A stretch of 5,460 nt of DNA from Rhizobiaceae bacterium UBA1291. Its GTDB lineage: Bacteria; Pseudomonadota; Alphaproteobacteria; Rhizobiales; Rhizobiaceae. Below are positions 1 through 5,019 of this stretch, one piece after another. The DNA lies in the NCBI GenBank assembly GCA_002307905.1, contig DBUL01000190.1:2289-7748 (forward strand), written 5' to 3'. Below the pieces are notes generated by a model. It was not told the origin of the DNA. It made no database searches and saw nothing but the letters and a program-made list of their open reading frames with translations. Position 1 is the stretch's first letter, and each line of letters starts with the position of its first letter. The translations under genes were made by a program, and so were the position numbers.

Positions 1-842
1 GCGATTTTCTTGAAGTCGGGTACGGGAAGGTTTGCGACGCGCAGCGCCTTGGCCGCGGCGCGTACCTGTGCATTTGTCGACTTTATGCTCTCTCTCAATC
101 GGGCGATTTCCTTCGAACGCCGTTGGAGGAGGGCTTCCTTGTCGGCATTCTCGGCCATTTCGCGGGCGAGCCGGTCATCGAGCCGCAGGAGCTTGTGCTC
201 CTCATGTGCGAGCCTGCTCTCCGCATCCTTGGCGCGCTTGGTCACGAGATTGGCTTCTCGGCGCAGTTCCTCGCGTTCGTCGCGCAACGCCTGAACCCGC
301 ATCTTGAGGTTCTCGATCTCGGTCTCGCGCGTCGTCCGTTCGATCTTCAGGTTGTCCATGTCGAACACCATTCGCTCGATCCGCCCCACAAGCGCTGAAA
401 TCTCGAGGTCCTTAGCGACGGTAGCCTCTTCCGTGCGGCGCAGGGCCTCCTTCAAATGGTCCACTTCGACTTCCGCACGACGCACTTTCGAGCGGAGGTC
501 CGCTGCCTCGACGCTCATGTCGTTGATCTGCACCCTCAGATCCTGATTGTCCGCCACGAGGTGACTGGCCTCCTTGGCGAGCCTCTCATTGGCAAGCTTC
601 AGGGAAACGGAGCCTTCCCGCTCGCGCAGCAATTCATGCGCCGTCCTGGCGTTCTCCGCCGCGTAGACGGCGCGCACCATGTCCTTCTGGGCGCGGATCT
701 CCTGCGGACTGAGCGGCATCGTGGCCTTCAGCCGGTTCTCGGTATAGAGCACGATGCGTTTGTGAATGGCCGGTGCGACCAGCATTACGAGCAACGCGGC
801 AGCCAGGAACCCCAATCCAAAAAGCAGGACATATTCGATCAC
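1..842 (-). CDS. Membrane-anchored coiled-coil protein, hypothetical, 3' end cut off by window
   Basis: An open frame of 280 codons runs from a GTG at 842-840 off the left edge of the window. An in-frame TAA lies seven codons before this GTG and no ATG occurs in the first 19 codons, so GTG is the best start; the ribosome binding site is weak. Residues 4-24 form one hydrophobic helix (IEYVLLFGLGFLAAALL...), most likely an uncleaved N-terminal anchor. A short linker with the motif MPLSPQEIRAQKD (42-54) follows. From about residue 60 to 265 the sequence is charged and heptad-like, rich in Glu, Arg, Lys, Leu and Ala, as in a long cytoplasmic coiled coil. I recognise the architecture as a conserved hypothetical of rhizobia but know no assigned function. 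It lies 149 bases downstream of eipA on the same strand. A scaffold or envelope-associated structural role is inference only. Codon use matches its neighbours. Confidence 0.85.
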   Translation of the reverse strand, partial: MIEYVLLFGLGFLAAALLVMLVAPAIHKRIVLYTENRLKATMPLSPQEIRAQKDMVRAVYAAENARTAHELLREREGSVSLKLANERLAKEASHLVADNQDLRVQINDMSVEAADLRSKVRRAEVEVDHLKEALRRTEEATVAKDLEISALVGRIERMVFDMDNLKIERTTRETEIENLKMRVQALRDEREELRREANLVTKRAKDAESRLAHEEHKLLRLDDRLAREMAENADKEALLQRRSKEIARLRESIKSTNAQVRAAAKALRVANLPVPDFKKI

Positions 843-958
843 GGCGTGCCACTTTTGTGCTTATTCAAACATCCGCGACTAATAACCACGCGCCGCCTGT
901 CAGGACAAGCGCGCTTGAATTGGGTTGTCAGGAATCTTTCATGCCGAGAAGAAATGCT

Positions 959-987
959 GCAGGAGCCTGAGTGGACAGGCTGGCTGC
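959..987 (-). terminator. Possible terminator after eipA
   Basis: Five bases after the eipA stop, the minus strand can fold as GCCTG (980-976) and CAGGC (969-965) around a 6-base loop, extended outward by GCAG/CTGC (962-959 with 987-984) across a small internal loop. The following transcript is T-rich (ATTTCTTC) but has no clean T-run. It may be only a partial terminator, so read-through into the coiled-coil gene is possible. Confidence 0.4.
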
Positions 988-991
988 AACC

Positions 992-1582
992 TCAGAACGG
1001 GTTCCACGTTGGCTGGCGAGTAAGCTTCAGGTACCCGACGTTGACGCCGAGCCGGGCCCCGATGCCGGTCCGGATCGGCACGAGAACAACATCGCGGCTC
1101 TTCAGCACCGTCATTCCGACGCCGGCGACGACATAGGCCGATCCGCTAACCCCACCATACCGGGCAAACAGGGTGTCGATCGACGGCAGATCGTAGACCA
1201 GCATCATCACGCGTGTACCACTGCCGCCGTAATCGATCCCGAGCGAGGGGCCTTGCCAGAAAACCTCATGCTGGCCGGCGTTCTTGGTGTTGAGCTGGCC
1301 TTCGCCATAGGTGAGCCCGGCGACGAAGGCGCCGGAGCCTTCCTGGCCGAGGATGTAGCCGTTCGGCAAGCCGTAATTCTCGAAAGCCTGTTCGATCACC
1401 TTTGCAAGCGCTCCGCTCGTCGAACCAAAGAAACCATGTCCAGCATCGACGATTTCCTGAGCGGTATATTCTCCCTCGGCCTTGGCTTCGCTAAGAGCCA
1501 AGCCGTAGACGGCGAGCGAGAGAAACATGGCCACCAGGAGCGTCCGGCGGGCAGCAAAATTGCGGGTCTTCATCTGGCGCAT
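992..1582 (-). CDS. eipA: EipA, DUF1134 periplasmic envelope-integrity protein
   Basis: This 196-residue protein belongs to the DUF1134 family. In Brucella abortus, EipA is a soluble periplasmic eight-stranded beta-barrel-like protein needed for envelope stress resistance and virulence, and its gene is directly activated by CtrA. Residues 1-35 form a typical signal peptide: basic MRQMKTRNFAARR, a hydrophobic core, then cleavage after AKA, leaving EGEYT. Family-like stretches in the mature part are GHGFFGSTSGALAKVIEQAF (about 48-67), WQGPSLGIDYGGSGTRVMML, the Gly-rich RYGGVSGSAYVVAGVG, and the terminal LVPIRTGIGARLGVN. The ATG at 1582 was chosen over one 42 bases upstream because a GGAGGAG lies 5 bases before it and the shorter form gives a normal signal peptide. 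It is divergent from chpT, with a CtrA-like site between them. No catalytic residues are evident and its biochemical activity is unknown. Confidence 0.92.
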   Translation of the reverse strand: MRQMKTRNFAARRTLLVAMFLSLAVYGLALSEAKAEGEYTAQEIVDAGHGFFGSTSGALAKVIEQAFENYGLPNGYILGQEGSGAFVAGLTYGEGQLNTKNAGQHEVFWQGPSLGIDYGGSGTRVMMLVYDLPSIDTLFARYGGVSGSAYVVAGVGMTVLKSRDVVLVPIRTGIGARLGVNVGYLKLTRQPTWNPF

Positions 1583-1587
1583 GGGGT

Positions 1588-1594
1588 CTCCTCC
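1588..1594 (-). promoter_or_regulatory. Strong ribosome binding site fixing the eipA start
   Basis: GGAGGAG on the minus strand lies 5 bases before the ATG at 1582-1580. The longer open frame beginning at 1624 has no comparable site, so the shorter start is preferred. Confidence 0.85.
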
Positions 1595-1636
1595 ATCCGG
1601 AATCGGTGCAATTGGTATCTCCAATGCGGGTAAAGC

Positions 1637-1671
1637 TATTTAGCGAGCATCCTATTAATAATCGGTTTACC
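1637..1671 (-). promoter_or_regulatory. Probable CtrA-activated promoter of eipA
   Basis: The plus strand reads TTAA (1655-1658), seven bases, then TTTAC (1666-1670). This matches the CtrA consensus TTAA-N7-TTAAC with exact spacing and one mismatch. On the minus strand a -10-like TAAATA lies at 1642-1637. With a 17-base spacer the -35 position would be CCGATT at 1665-1660, a poor hexamer buried inside the CtrA site, which is the usual layout of CtrA-activated promoters. The predicted start of transcription is near 1630, giving a leader of about 48 bases to the eipA ATG. The site might also affect the divergent chpT gene. Direct CtrA control of eipA is known in Brucella; its use here is inference. 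Confidence 0.6.
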
Positions 1672-1768
1672 AAATATGGTGTCATTATGACCGAAAGGAA
1701 TCCGATCACACCGGGCGCCCTGTCTTGCGCATCGGGGCCCTCCATGGGATTGATCTTCAGGAGCGACG

Positions 1769-2416
1769 ATGCCGAAAAACCAGATTTTGACCCTTGCCGG
1801 TCCCGACCTCGCGGCCCTGCTTTGCAGCCGCGTCTGCCATGACGTCATCTCGCCGGTCGGCGCCATTAACAACGGCCTTGAACTGCTCGATGAGGGCGGC
1901 GCGGATGCCGATGCCATGGATCTGATTCGGACCAGTGCGCTCAATGCCTCGGTTCGTCTGAAATTCGCCCGGCTGGCCTTCGGCGCTTCCGGTTCCGTCG
2001 GCGCGTCGATCGACACAGGCGAGGCCGAGAAGGCCGCCAAGGATTTTGCCGCCGCCGAGAAGAAGACCGAGGTGAGCTGGAACGGCCCGCGCGCCATCAT
2101 TGCCAAGAACCGGGTCAAGCTTCTGCTCAATCTCTTTCTCGTCGCTTATAGCGCGATCCCGCGAGGTGGGCAGCTCGACATCACGCTGGAAAACCCGGAA
2201 TACGATGCCAAGTTCAAGATCGTCGCCAAGGGGCGAATGATGCGTGTGCCTGCGAAATTCGCCGAGATATGTAGCGGCACCATCGAGGAAGCGATCGATG
2301 CCCATTCGATCCAGCCCTACTACACTGTCCTGCTTGCCAGCGAAAGCGGCATGGAACTGAACTACATCGCCACCGAGGACGAGATAGTGTTCACAGCAGA
2401 GAGTGTGGCGGCCTGA
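1769..2416 (+). CDS. chpT: ChpT histidine phosphotransferase of the CckA-CtrA relay
   Basis: ChpT is the cytoplasmic phosphotransferase that takes phosphate from the hybrid kinase CckA and hands it to CtrA and CpdR. The 215-residue length fits the family. The N-terminal dimerisation/phosphotransfer region carries CSRVCHDVISPVGAINNGLE, with His24 in the HD-[VL]-x-[SN]-P context as the phosphorylated residue. The two-helix hairpin spans roughly residues 12-75. The rest (about 85-210) corresponds to the degenerate histidine-kinase ATPase-like fold that no longer binds ATP; I see no N-box or G-box glycine motifs there. The start is supported by AGGAG at 1759-1763, 5 bases before the ATG. Its neighbours eipA and ctrA match the Brucella arrangement. 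A terminator-like hairpin follows, so it may be transcribed apart from the receiver gene downstream. Confidence 0.95.
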   Translation: MPKNQILTLAGPDLAALLCSRVCHDVISPVGAINNGLELLDEGGADADAMDLIRTSALNASVRLKFARLAFGASGSVGASIDTGEAEKAAKDFAAAEKKTEVSWNGPRAIIAKNRVKLLLNLFLVAYSAIPRGGQLDITLENPEYDAKFKIVAKGRMMRVPAKFAEICSGTIEEAIDAHSIQPYYTVLLASESGMELNYIATEDEIVFTAESVAA

Positions 2417-2454
2417 ACGGTACCCCTTCCGTCCCCTGCAATCCAGGAGACAGG

Positions 2455-2475
2455 CGCGCCGCTGGCGCGTCTTTT
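2455..2475 (+). terminator. Probable rho-independent terminator after chpT
   Basis: CGCGCC (2455-2460) and GGCGCG (2464-2469) form a six-base GC stem around a 3-base loop, followed by TCTTTT. It begins 39 bases after the chpT stop. The short loop makes it moderate in strength. It suggests that the receiver gene has its own promoter. Confidence 0.55.
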
Positions 2476-2487
2476 CGCTTGGTGATC

Positions 2488-2524
2488 TTGCCAGGGACAA
2501 CGGTAACCTTTCATTAGTTGAAAG
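2488..2524 (+). promoter_or_regulatory. Possible promoter and operator of the receiver gene
   Basis: After the chpT terminator, TTGCCA (2488-2493) can serve as a -35 with a 17-base spacer to TCATTA (2511-2516), a weak -10. Overlapping the -10 is a perfect inverted repeat, CTTTCA (2508-2513) and TGAAAG (2519-2524), with a 5-base spacer. On the minus strand the same stretch reads CTAA-N7-TTACC, a CtrA-like pattern with two mismatches. The remaining bases to the ATG at 2591 hold only the ribosome binding site. Confidence 0.3.
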
Positions 2525-2579
2525 CGCCTATCGTCACAGTCATGGACCGCTCTTTCAACAATGGGAAAGGGCGTGGCGC

Positions 2580-2584
2580 GGGAG
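2580..2584 (+). promoter_or_regulatory. Ribosome binding site fixing the receiver-protein start
   Basis: GGGAG lies 6 bases before the ATG at 2591. The upstream in-frame ATG at 2561 has no such site and would add ten residues ahead of the first beta strand, so 2591 is preferred. Confidence 0.75.
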
Positions 2585-2590
2585 TTGACG

Positions 2591-2953
2591 ATGCAGCGTT
2601 TGATGATTGCCGACAGTTCCGATGTGGTTCGCAAGGTCGGCAAGAAGATCCTGTCGGAAATCGGATTCCTAGTGCTGGAGGCCGCCAATGCCCGCGAAGC
2701 GCTGATGCGCTGTGAGACGGAACTGCCCAACATCATCATCGTCGATGCCGGCCTGGACGGGGCACTGGATCTGATCGCCAATGTGCGCGCGTTGCCGGAA
2801 GGCAAGGGTGTGCTGATCTACTATTGCGTGGTCGAGGCGGACCTGAGGACGATGATGGCGGGCAAACGGGCCGGCGCAAACGACTTCCTGCTGAAGCCCT
2901 TCGATCGAAAGATCCTCACCCAGATGTTTACCGATAAGGCGATCGCCGCCTGA
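2591..2953 (+). CDS. Stand-alone CheY-like receiver protein with degenerate active site
   Basis: This 120-residue protein is a single receiver domain with no output domain. Beta-1 is MQRLMIADSSDVVRK; the acidic pocket keeps Asp8, but its usual second acidic residue is Ser9. Beta-3 ends in NIIIVDAGLDG, placing the phospho-acceptor at Asp52; the usual MPxMDG loop is reduced to GLDG. Aligning back from Lys102 (FLLKPFD, the conserved Lys-Pro) puts Val80 where a Thr or Ser normally sits. Phe99 fits the aromatic switch position. It sits between chpT and ctrA and is convergent with ctrA. It is not CpdR by sequence: it lacks the typical AEDD start and TDIVMP segment. ChpT is the obvious candidate partner, either as phosphodonor or as a protein it binds, but that is inference from position. 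I know no gene name for it. Confidence 0.88.
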   Translation: MQRLMIADSSDVVRKVGKKILSEIGFLVLEAANAREALMRCETELPNIIIVDAGLDGALDLIANVRALPEGKGVLIYYCVVEADLRTMMAGKRAGANDFLLKPFDRKILTQMFTDKAIAA

Positions 2954-2983
2954 CGCTGTCTTCAGATAGGAACTGAGTTTTAT

Positions 2984-3010
2984 GCCCCGAGCTGTTGTCG
3001 GGGCGTTTTT
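2984..3010 (+). terminator. Strong rho-independent terminator after the receiver gene
   Basis: GCCCCGA (2984-2990) pairs with TCGGGGC (2998-3004) across a 7-base loop, followed by GTTTTT. It starts 31 bases after the receiver stop and protects the convergent ctrA gene from read-through. Confidence 0.88.
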
Positions 3011-3052
3011 GGTTTCGGCGCCGGGTGGGGCAGGGGCAAGCGGCCGGGCTGC

Positions 3053-3085
3053 AACAACAAAAAACCTGCCCGGTGAGGGGCAGGT
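3053..3085 (-). terminator. Strong rho-independent terminator after ctrA
   Basis: On the minus strand ACCTGCCC (3085-3078) pairs with GGGCAGGT (3071-3064) across a 6-base loop, followed by a T-rich tail of six T residues (the last stem T included) and then GTTGTTG. It lies 33 bases after the ctrA stop and faces the plus-strand terminator at 2984-3010. Confidence 0.88.
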
Positions 3086-3118
3086 CGAATGCAGCGCGGG
3101 GATGCGCTAATGCGGATG

Positions 3119-3820
3119 TCAGGCGGTTTCCATATATTCGGTGCTGTCAGGCTCGCGCAGCACATAGCCGCGGCCCCAGACGGTTTCGATATAGTTGGTG
3201 CCGTCTGCGGCGTTCGCAAGCTTCTTGCGCAGCTTGCAGATGAAGACGTCGATGATCTTCAGTTCTGGTTCATCCATGCCACCATAGAGGTGGTTGAGGA
3301 ACATTTCCTTGGTCAGCGTCGTACCCTTGCGGAGCGAAAGGAGCTCCAACATCTGGTATTCCTTGCCGGTCAGGTGAACGCGCTGGCCGCCGACTTCGAC
3401 GGTCTTGGCGTCGAGGTTCACGATCAGTTCGCCGGTGATGATGATCGACTGCGCATGGCCCTTCGAGCGGCGGACGATGGCATGGATACGTGCAACCAGT
3501 TCGTCCTTGTGGAACGGCTTGGTCATGTAGTCGTCGGCGCCGAAGCCGAGACCGCGGACCTTGTCCTCAATACCGGCCATGCCGGAGAGGATGAGGATCG
3601 GTGTCTTGACCTTCGAAAGCCGCAGCGTGCGCAGCACCTCGTAGCCGGACATGTCCGGAAGGTTCAGGTCGAGCAAAATGATGTCGTAGTCGTAAAGCTT
3701 TCCAAGATCCACGCCTTCTTCGCCGAGATCGGTCGTGTAGACGTTGAAACTTTCCGATTTAAGCATCAGTTCGATGCTCTGCGCCGTAGCGCTATCGTCT
3801 TCGATGAGTAGAACCCGCAT
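3119..3820 (-). CDS. ctrA: CtrA, master cell-cycle response regulator
   Basis: CtrA is the OmpR-family transcription factor that controls the cell cycle, division and flagellar genes in alphaproteobacteria. The 233 residues match the family length. The receiver domain (1-118) has Glu7/Asp8/Asp9, phospho-acceptor Asp51 in [19 protein letters not shown], Ser79 in the switch position and Lys101 in TKPF. The winged-helix domain spans about 125-225, with the recognition helix [16 protein letters not shown] (186-201) and the wing [11 protein letters not shown]. The start is supported by AGGGGA (3831-3826), 5 bases before the ATG. The protein ends in Glu-Thr-Ala, whereas Caulobacter CtrA ends in the Ala-Ala used for ClpXP turnover. 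A TTAACCAT site upstream suggests autoregulation. ChpT, encoded nearby, is its expected phosphodonor. Confidence 0.98.
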   Translation of the reverse strand: MRVLLIEDDSATAQSIELMLKSESFNVYTTDLGEEGVDLGKLYDYDIILLDLNLPDMSGYEVLRTLRLSKVKTPILILSGMAGIEDKVRGLGFGADDYMTKPFHKDELVARIHAIVRRSKGHAQSIIITGELIVNLDAKTVEVGGQRVHLTGKEYQMLELLSLRKGTTLTKEMFLNHLYGGMDEPELKIIDVFICKLRKKLANAADGTNYIETVWGRGYVLREPDSTEYMETA

Positions 3821-3891
3821 ATTTATCCCCTTTACCGCCGCCGAAAGGTCGAACTTGGCCCCCTACGCGATACGGATCCAGTCGTTGCCTG

Positions 3892-3921
3892 ATTTGAAGG
3901 CTGCCACCAAATGGTTAACAA
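3892..3921 (-). promoter_or_regulatory. Probable CtrA-controlled promoter of ctrA
   Basis: On the minus strand TTGTTA (3921-3916) could be a -35, with an 18-base spacer to TCAAAT (3897-3892) as a -10. The 8-mer TTAACCAT, a known CtrA half-site form, covers 3918-3911 and so overlaps the -35. The predicted transcript would start near 3885, about 65 bases before the ctrA ATG. Autoregulation of ctrA is established in Caulobacter; here it is inferred from the motif. Confidence 0.5.
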
Positions 3922-4160
3922 ATTCTAATTCCCTTTAGCAAGGTGTATCGAAATTATTAAGCAAAGATAGCAGTCCACTGATTTTTCATCTGTTTCCGGC
4001 ATCGCCACACCTGAATCGGAATGCGAGAAATCCACGCTAACCGATTCATTTGACTCATCATTGTCATGGGCTTTTTAAGGCCCTGGCATTTACTGACCCT
4101 TAAATGATCTCACCTATCATTAACGATGCCCGTAAACGAAAGGTTACCAGCGGTAGCTTT

Positions 4161-4190
4161 TTGTTAACGCCGCCGTTCTTTTTCGAGAAT
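4161..4190 (+). promoter_or_regulatory. Probable promoter of the fliJ-like gene
   Basis: TTGTTA (4161-4166) as -35 and GAGAAT (4185-4190) as -10 are 18 bases apart, each matching the consensus at four of six positions. A CtrA half-site TTAAC (4164-4168) overlaps the -35; a full upstream half (TTAA) is missing, with GTAG in its place at N7 spacing. A GANTC site follows directly at 4191-4195. The start of transcription would be near 4197. Confidence 0.4.
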
Positions 4191-4264
4191 GATTCGTCGA
4201 AAAAGCGGCTTGGCATTTTGTCAGTATGTGTGGCGGGGGGGCTCGCATCACGGGAGTATTGCGT

Positions 4265-4615
4265 ATGAAGTCGCGTGAGAGCCTAGTGCGCCTGAAAGGA
4301 TTTCAGGTCACCGAAAAGCGTCGGCAATTGCAGCAGTTGCAGTCAATGATGGCGGAGTTCGAGCGGATGGCGAAGGAACTGGAAAACCAGATCGCCATCG
4401 AGGAGAAGAAGTCCGGGATCACCGATCCGAACCATTTTGCCTATCCAACCTTTGCCAAGGCGGCCCGCCAGCGGGCCGACAATCTCCAGGGGTCTATCCG
4501 TGAACTGAAAGTTCAGCAGGAGGCTGCCGAACTTGCCCTGGAAGAGGCCGAGGCGGAACACGCCAAAGCCGCGGCGCTCGAAGAGCGTGACGGTCAAATG
4601 CGCATCCGGGCCTAG
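4265..4615 (+). CDS. fliJ: FliJ-like flagellar export chaperone
   Basis: This 116-residue protein is almost entirely helical coiled coil. It opens with MKSRESLVRLKGFQVTEKRR, which resembles alphaproteobacterial FliJ-family proteins, and has a Pro/Gly break near residues 50-62 (GITDPNHFAYPTF) between two long helices (about 12-48 and 64-108). FliJ sits at the FliI ATPase of the flagellar type III export apparatus and escorts subunits. The ATG at 4265 was chosen over the in-frame ATG at 4226 because GGGAG lies 8 bases before it and because the upstream extension (MCGGGARITG) looks non-coding. No fliI or other flagellar gene is visible; the gene stands alone, divergent from ctrA. FliJ proteins diverge quickly, so the family call rests on architecture and the N-terminal motif. 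Confidence 0.78.
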   Translation: MKSRESLVRLKGFQVTEKRRQLQQLQSMMAEFERMAKELENQIAIEEKKSGITDPNHFAYPTFAKAARQRADNLQGSIRELKVQQEAAELALEEAEAEHAKAAALEERDGQMRIRA

Positions 4616-4731
4616 CGCTCGGGATCGCTTGAAACACGATGCGATCCGGTGGCGGAGCGGAGAGATCCGCGGCCGCTGTCGGGCCGTTTTCGTCGATATT
4701 TGTCCGGGCGGCAAAAGCCGGCCGGACACAA
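4616..4731. terminator. Hairpin cluster between convergent fliJ-like and GNAT genes
   Basis: Three inverted repeats lie here. GGATCGC (4622-4628) pairs with GCGATCC (4641-4647). CGGCC (4670-4674) pairs with GGCCG (4682-4686) and is followed by TTTT, making it the best plus-strand terminator candidate. TGTCCGGGCGGC (4701-4712) pairs with GCCGGCCGGACA (4717-4728) around an AAAA loop, a 12-pair stem with one G-G mismatch that starts 4 bases after the minus-strand GNAT stop. Neither side of the last hairpin has a true T-run, so it may stabilise 3' ends rather than terminate alone. Confidence 0.5.
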
Positions 4732-5019
4732 TCAAAACTTGATAACGTCGCGCCAATCCGGGTGGCGCTGCGCCTGGGCACGGAAAAACGGGCAGAGCGG
4801 GATGATCTTCCAGCCGCCGCTACGCGCCTGCTCAACCGCGTGGAGCGCCAAGGCCTGACCGGCCCCCTTGCCGCGCATGCTGTCGGGAACCTCCGTATGA
4901 TCGACAATGATCAGGCTCGGCGAAGCGCGGGAATAGGTCATGACCGCCGGTGCCTCTCCCTCGACGAAATTCCCGACATACCGGCCGCCCGACCCGGCTT
5001 CCTCGTTTTTGATATGCAT
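4732..5019 (-). CDS. Small YidJ-type GNAT family N-acetyltransferase
   Basis: This 95-residue protein matches the minimal GNAT class (YidJ/COG2388 type). Residues 12-30 (GRYVGNFVEGEAPAVMTYS) give the first strands. HTEVPDSMRGKGAGQALALH (41-60) holds the acetyl-CoA pyrophosphate loop R-G-K-G-A-G followed by the long helix. KIIPLCPFF (71-79) carries a Cys at 76 in the place where this subclass has a conserved Cys near CoA, and RHPDWRDVI closes the fold. Substrate is unknown for most of the class. The ATG at 5019 was chosen because GGGGGA lies 4 bases upstream; the ATG at 5031 has no such site, and a longer frame would run into the opposite gene. It is convergent with the fliJ-like gene and divergent from the PqiA-domain gene. 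Confidence 0.88.
   Translation of the reverse strand: MHIKNEEAGSGGRYVGNFVEGEAPAVMTYSRASPSLIIVDHTEVPDSMRGKGAGQALALHAVEQARSGGWKIIPLCPFFRAQAQRHPDWRDVIKF

Larger units (their letters stand above)
3821..4264. promoter_or_regulatory. Large divergent control region between ctrA and fliJ-like gene
   Basis: These 444 bases contain no credible gene. The stretch from about 3900 to 4200 is much more AT-rich than its surroundings. It holds two TTTGTTAAC copies pointing outward (minus 3922-3914, plus 4160-4168), further TTAA-containing spots at 3957, 4075, 4100 and 4120, and four GANTC sites: GAATC 4013-4017, GATTC 4043-4047, GACTC 4052-4056 and GATTC 4191-4195. A small imperfect palindrome, GGGC-N8-GCCC, lies at 4068-4083. 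In Caulobacter, CcrM methylation of a GANTC site tunes one ctrA promoter, so an upstream methylation-sensitive promoter may exist here, though I could not place its -35 and -10. Confidence 0.7.

Noticed and set aside
456..1136. Plus-strand open frame of 226 codons
   Set aside because: It crosses the end of eipA, an intergenic gap and the coiled-coil gene on the opposite strand, and has no recognisable domain.
971..1633. Plus-strand open frame of 220 codons opposite eipA
   Set aside because: Antisense shadow of eipA; low-plausibility composition and no ribosome binding site seen.
1757..2500. Minus-strand open frame of 247 codons opposite chpT
   Set aside because: Antisense shadow of chpT; chpT has a ribosome binding site and clear family motifs.
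3089..3811. Long plus-strand open frame of 240 codons opposite ctrA
   Set aside because: It is the antisense shadow of ctrA, a common result of GC-rich codon bias, and its protein resembles no family I know.
4075..4131. TTAA motifs at 4075, 4100 and 4120 as full CtrA sites
   Set aside because: None has a good second half-site at N7 spacing on either strand; they fit general AT-richness of the region.
4211..4225. Possible sigma-54 promoter (TGGCA) before the fliJ-like gene
   Set aside because: There is no TTGC-type -12 element at the required distance.
4226..4264. Upstream ATG for the fliJ-like gene
   Set aside because: The added residues do not look like FliJ and there is a better ribosome binding site just before 4265.
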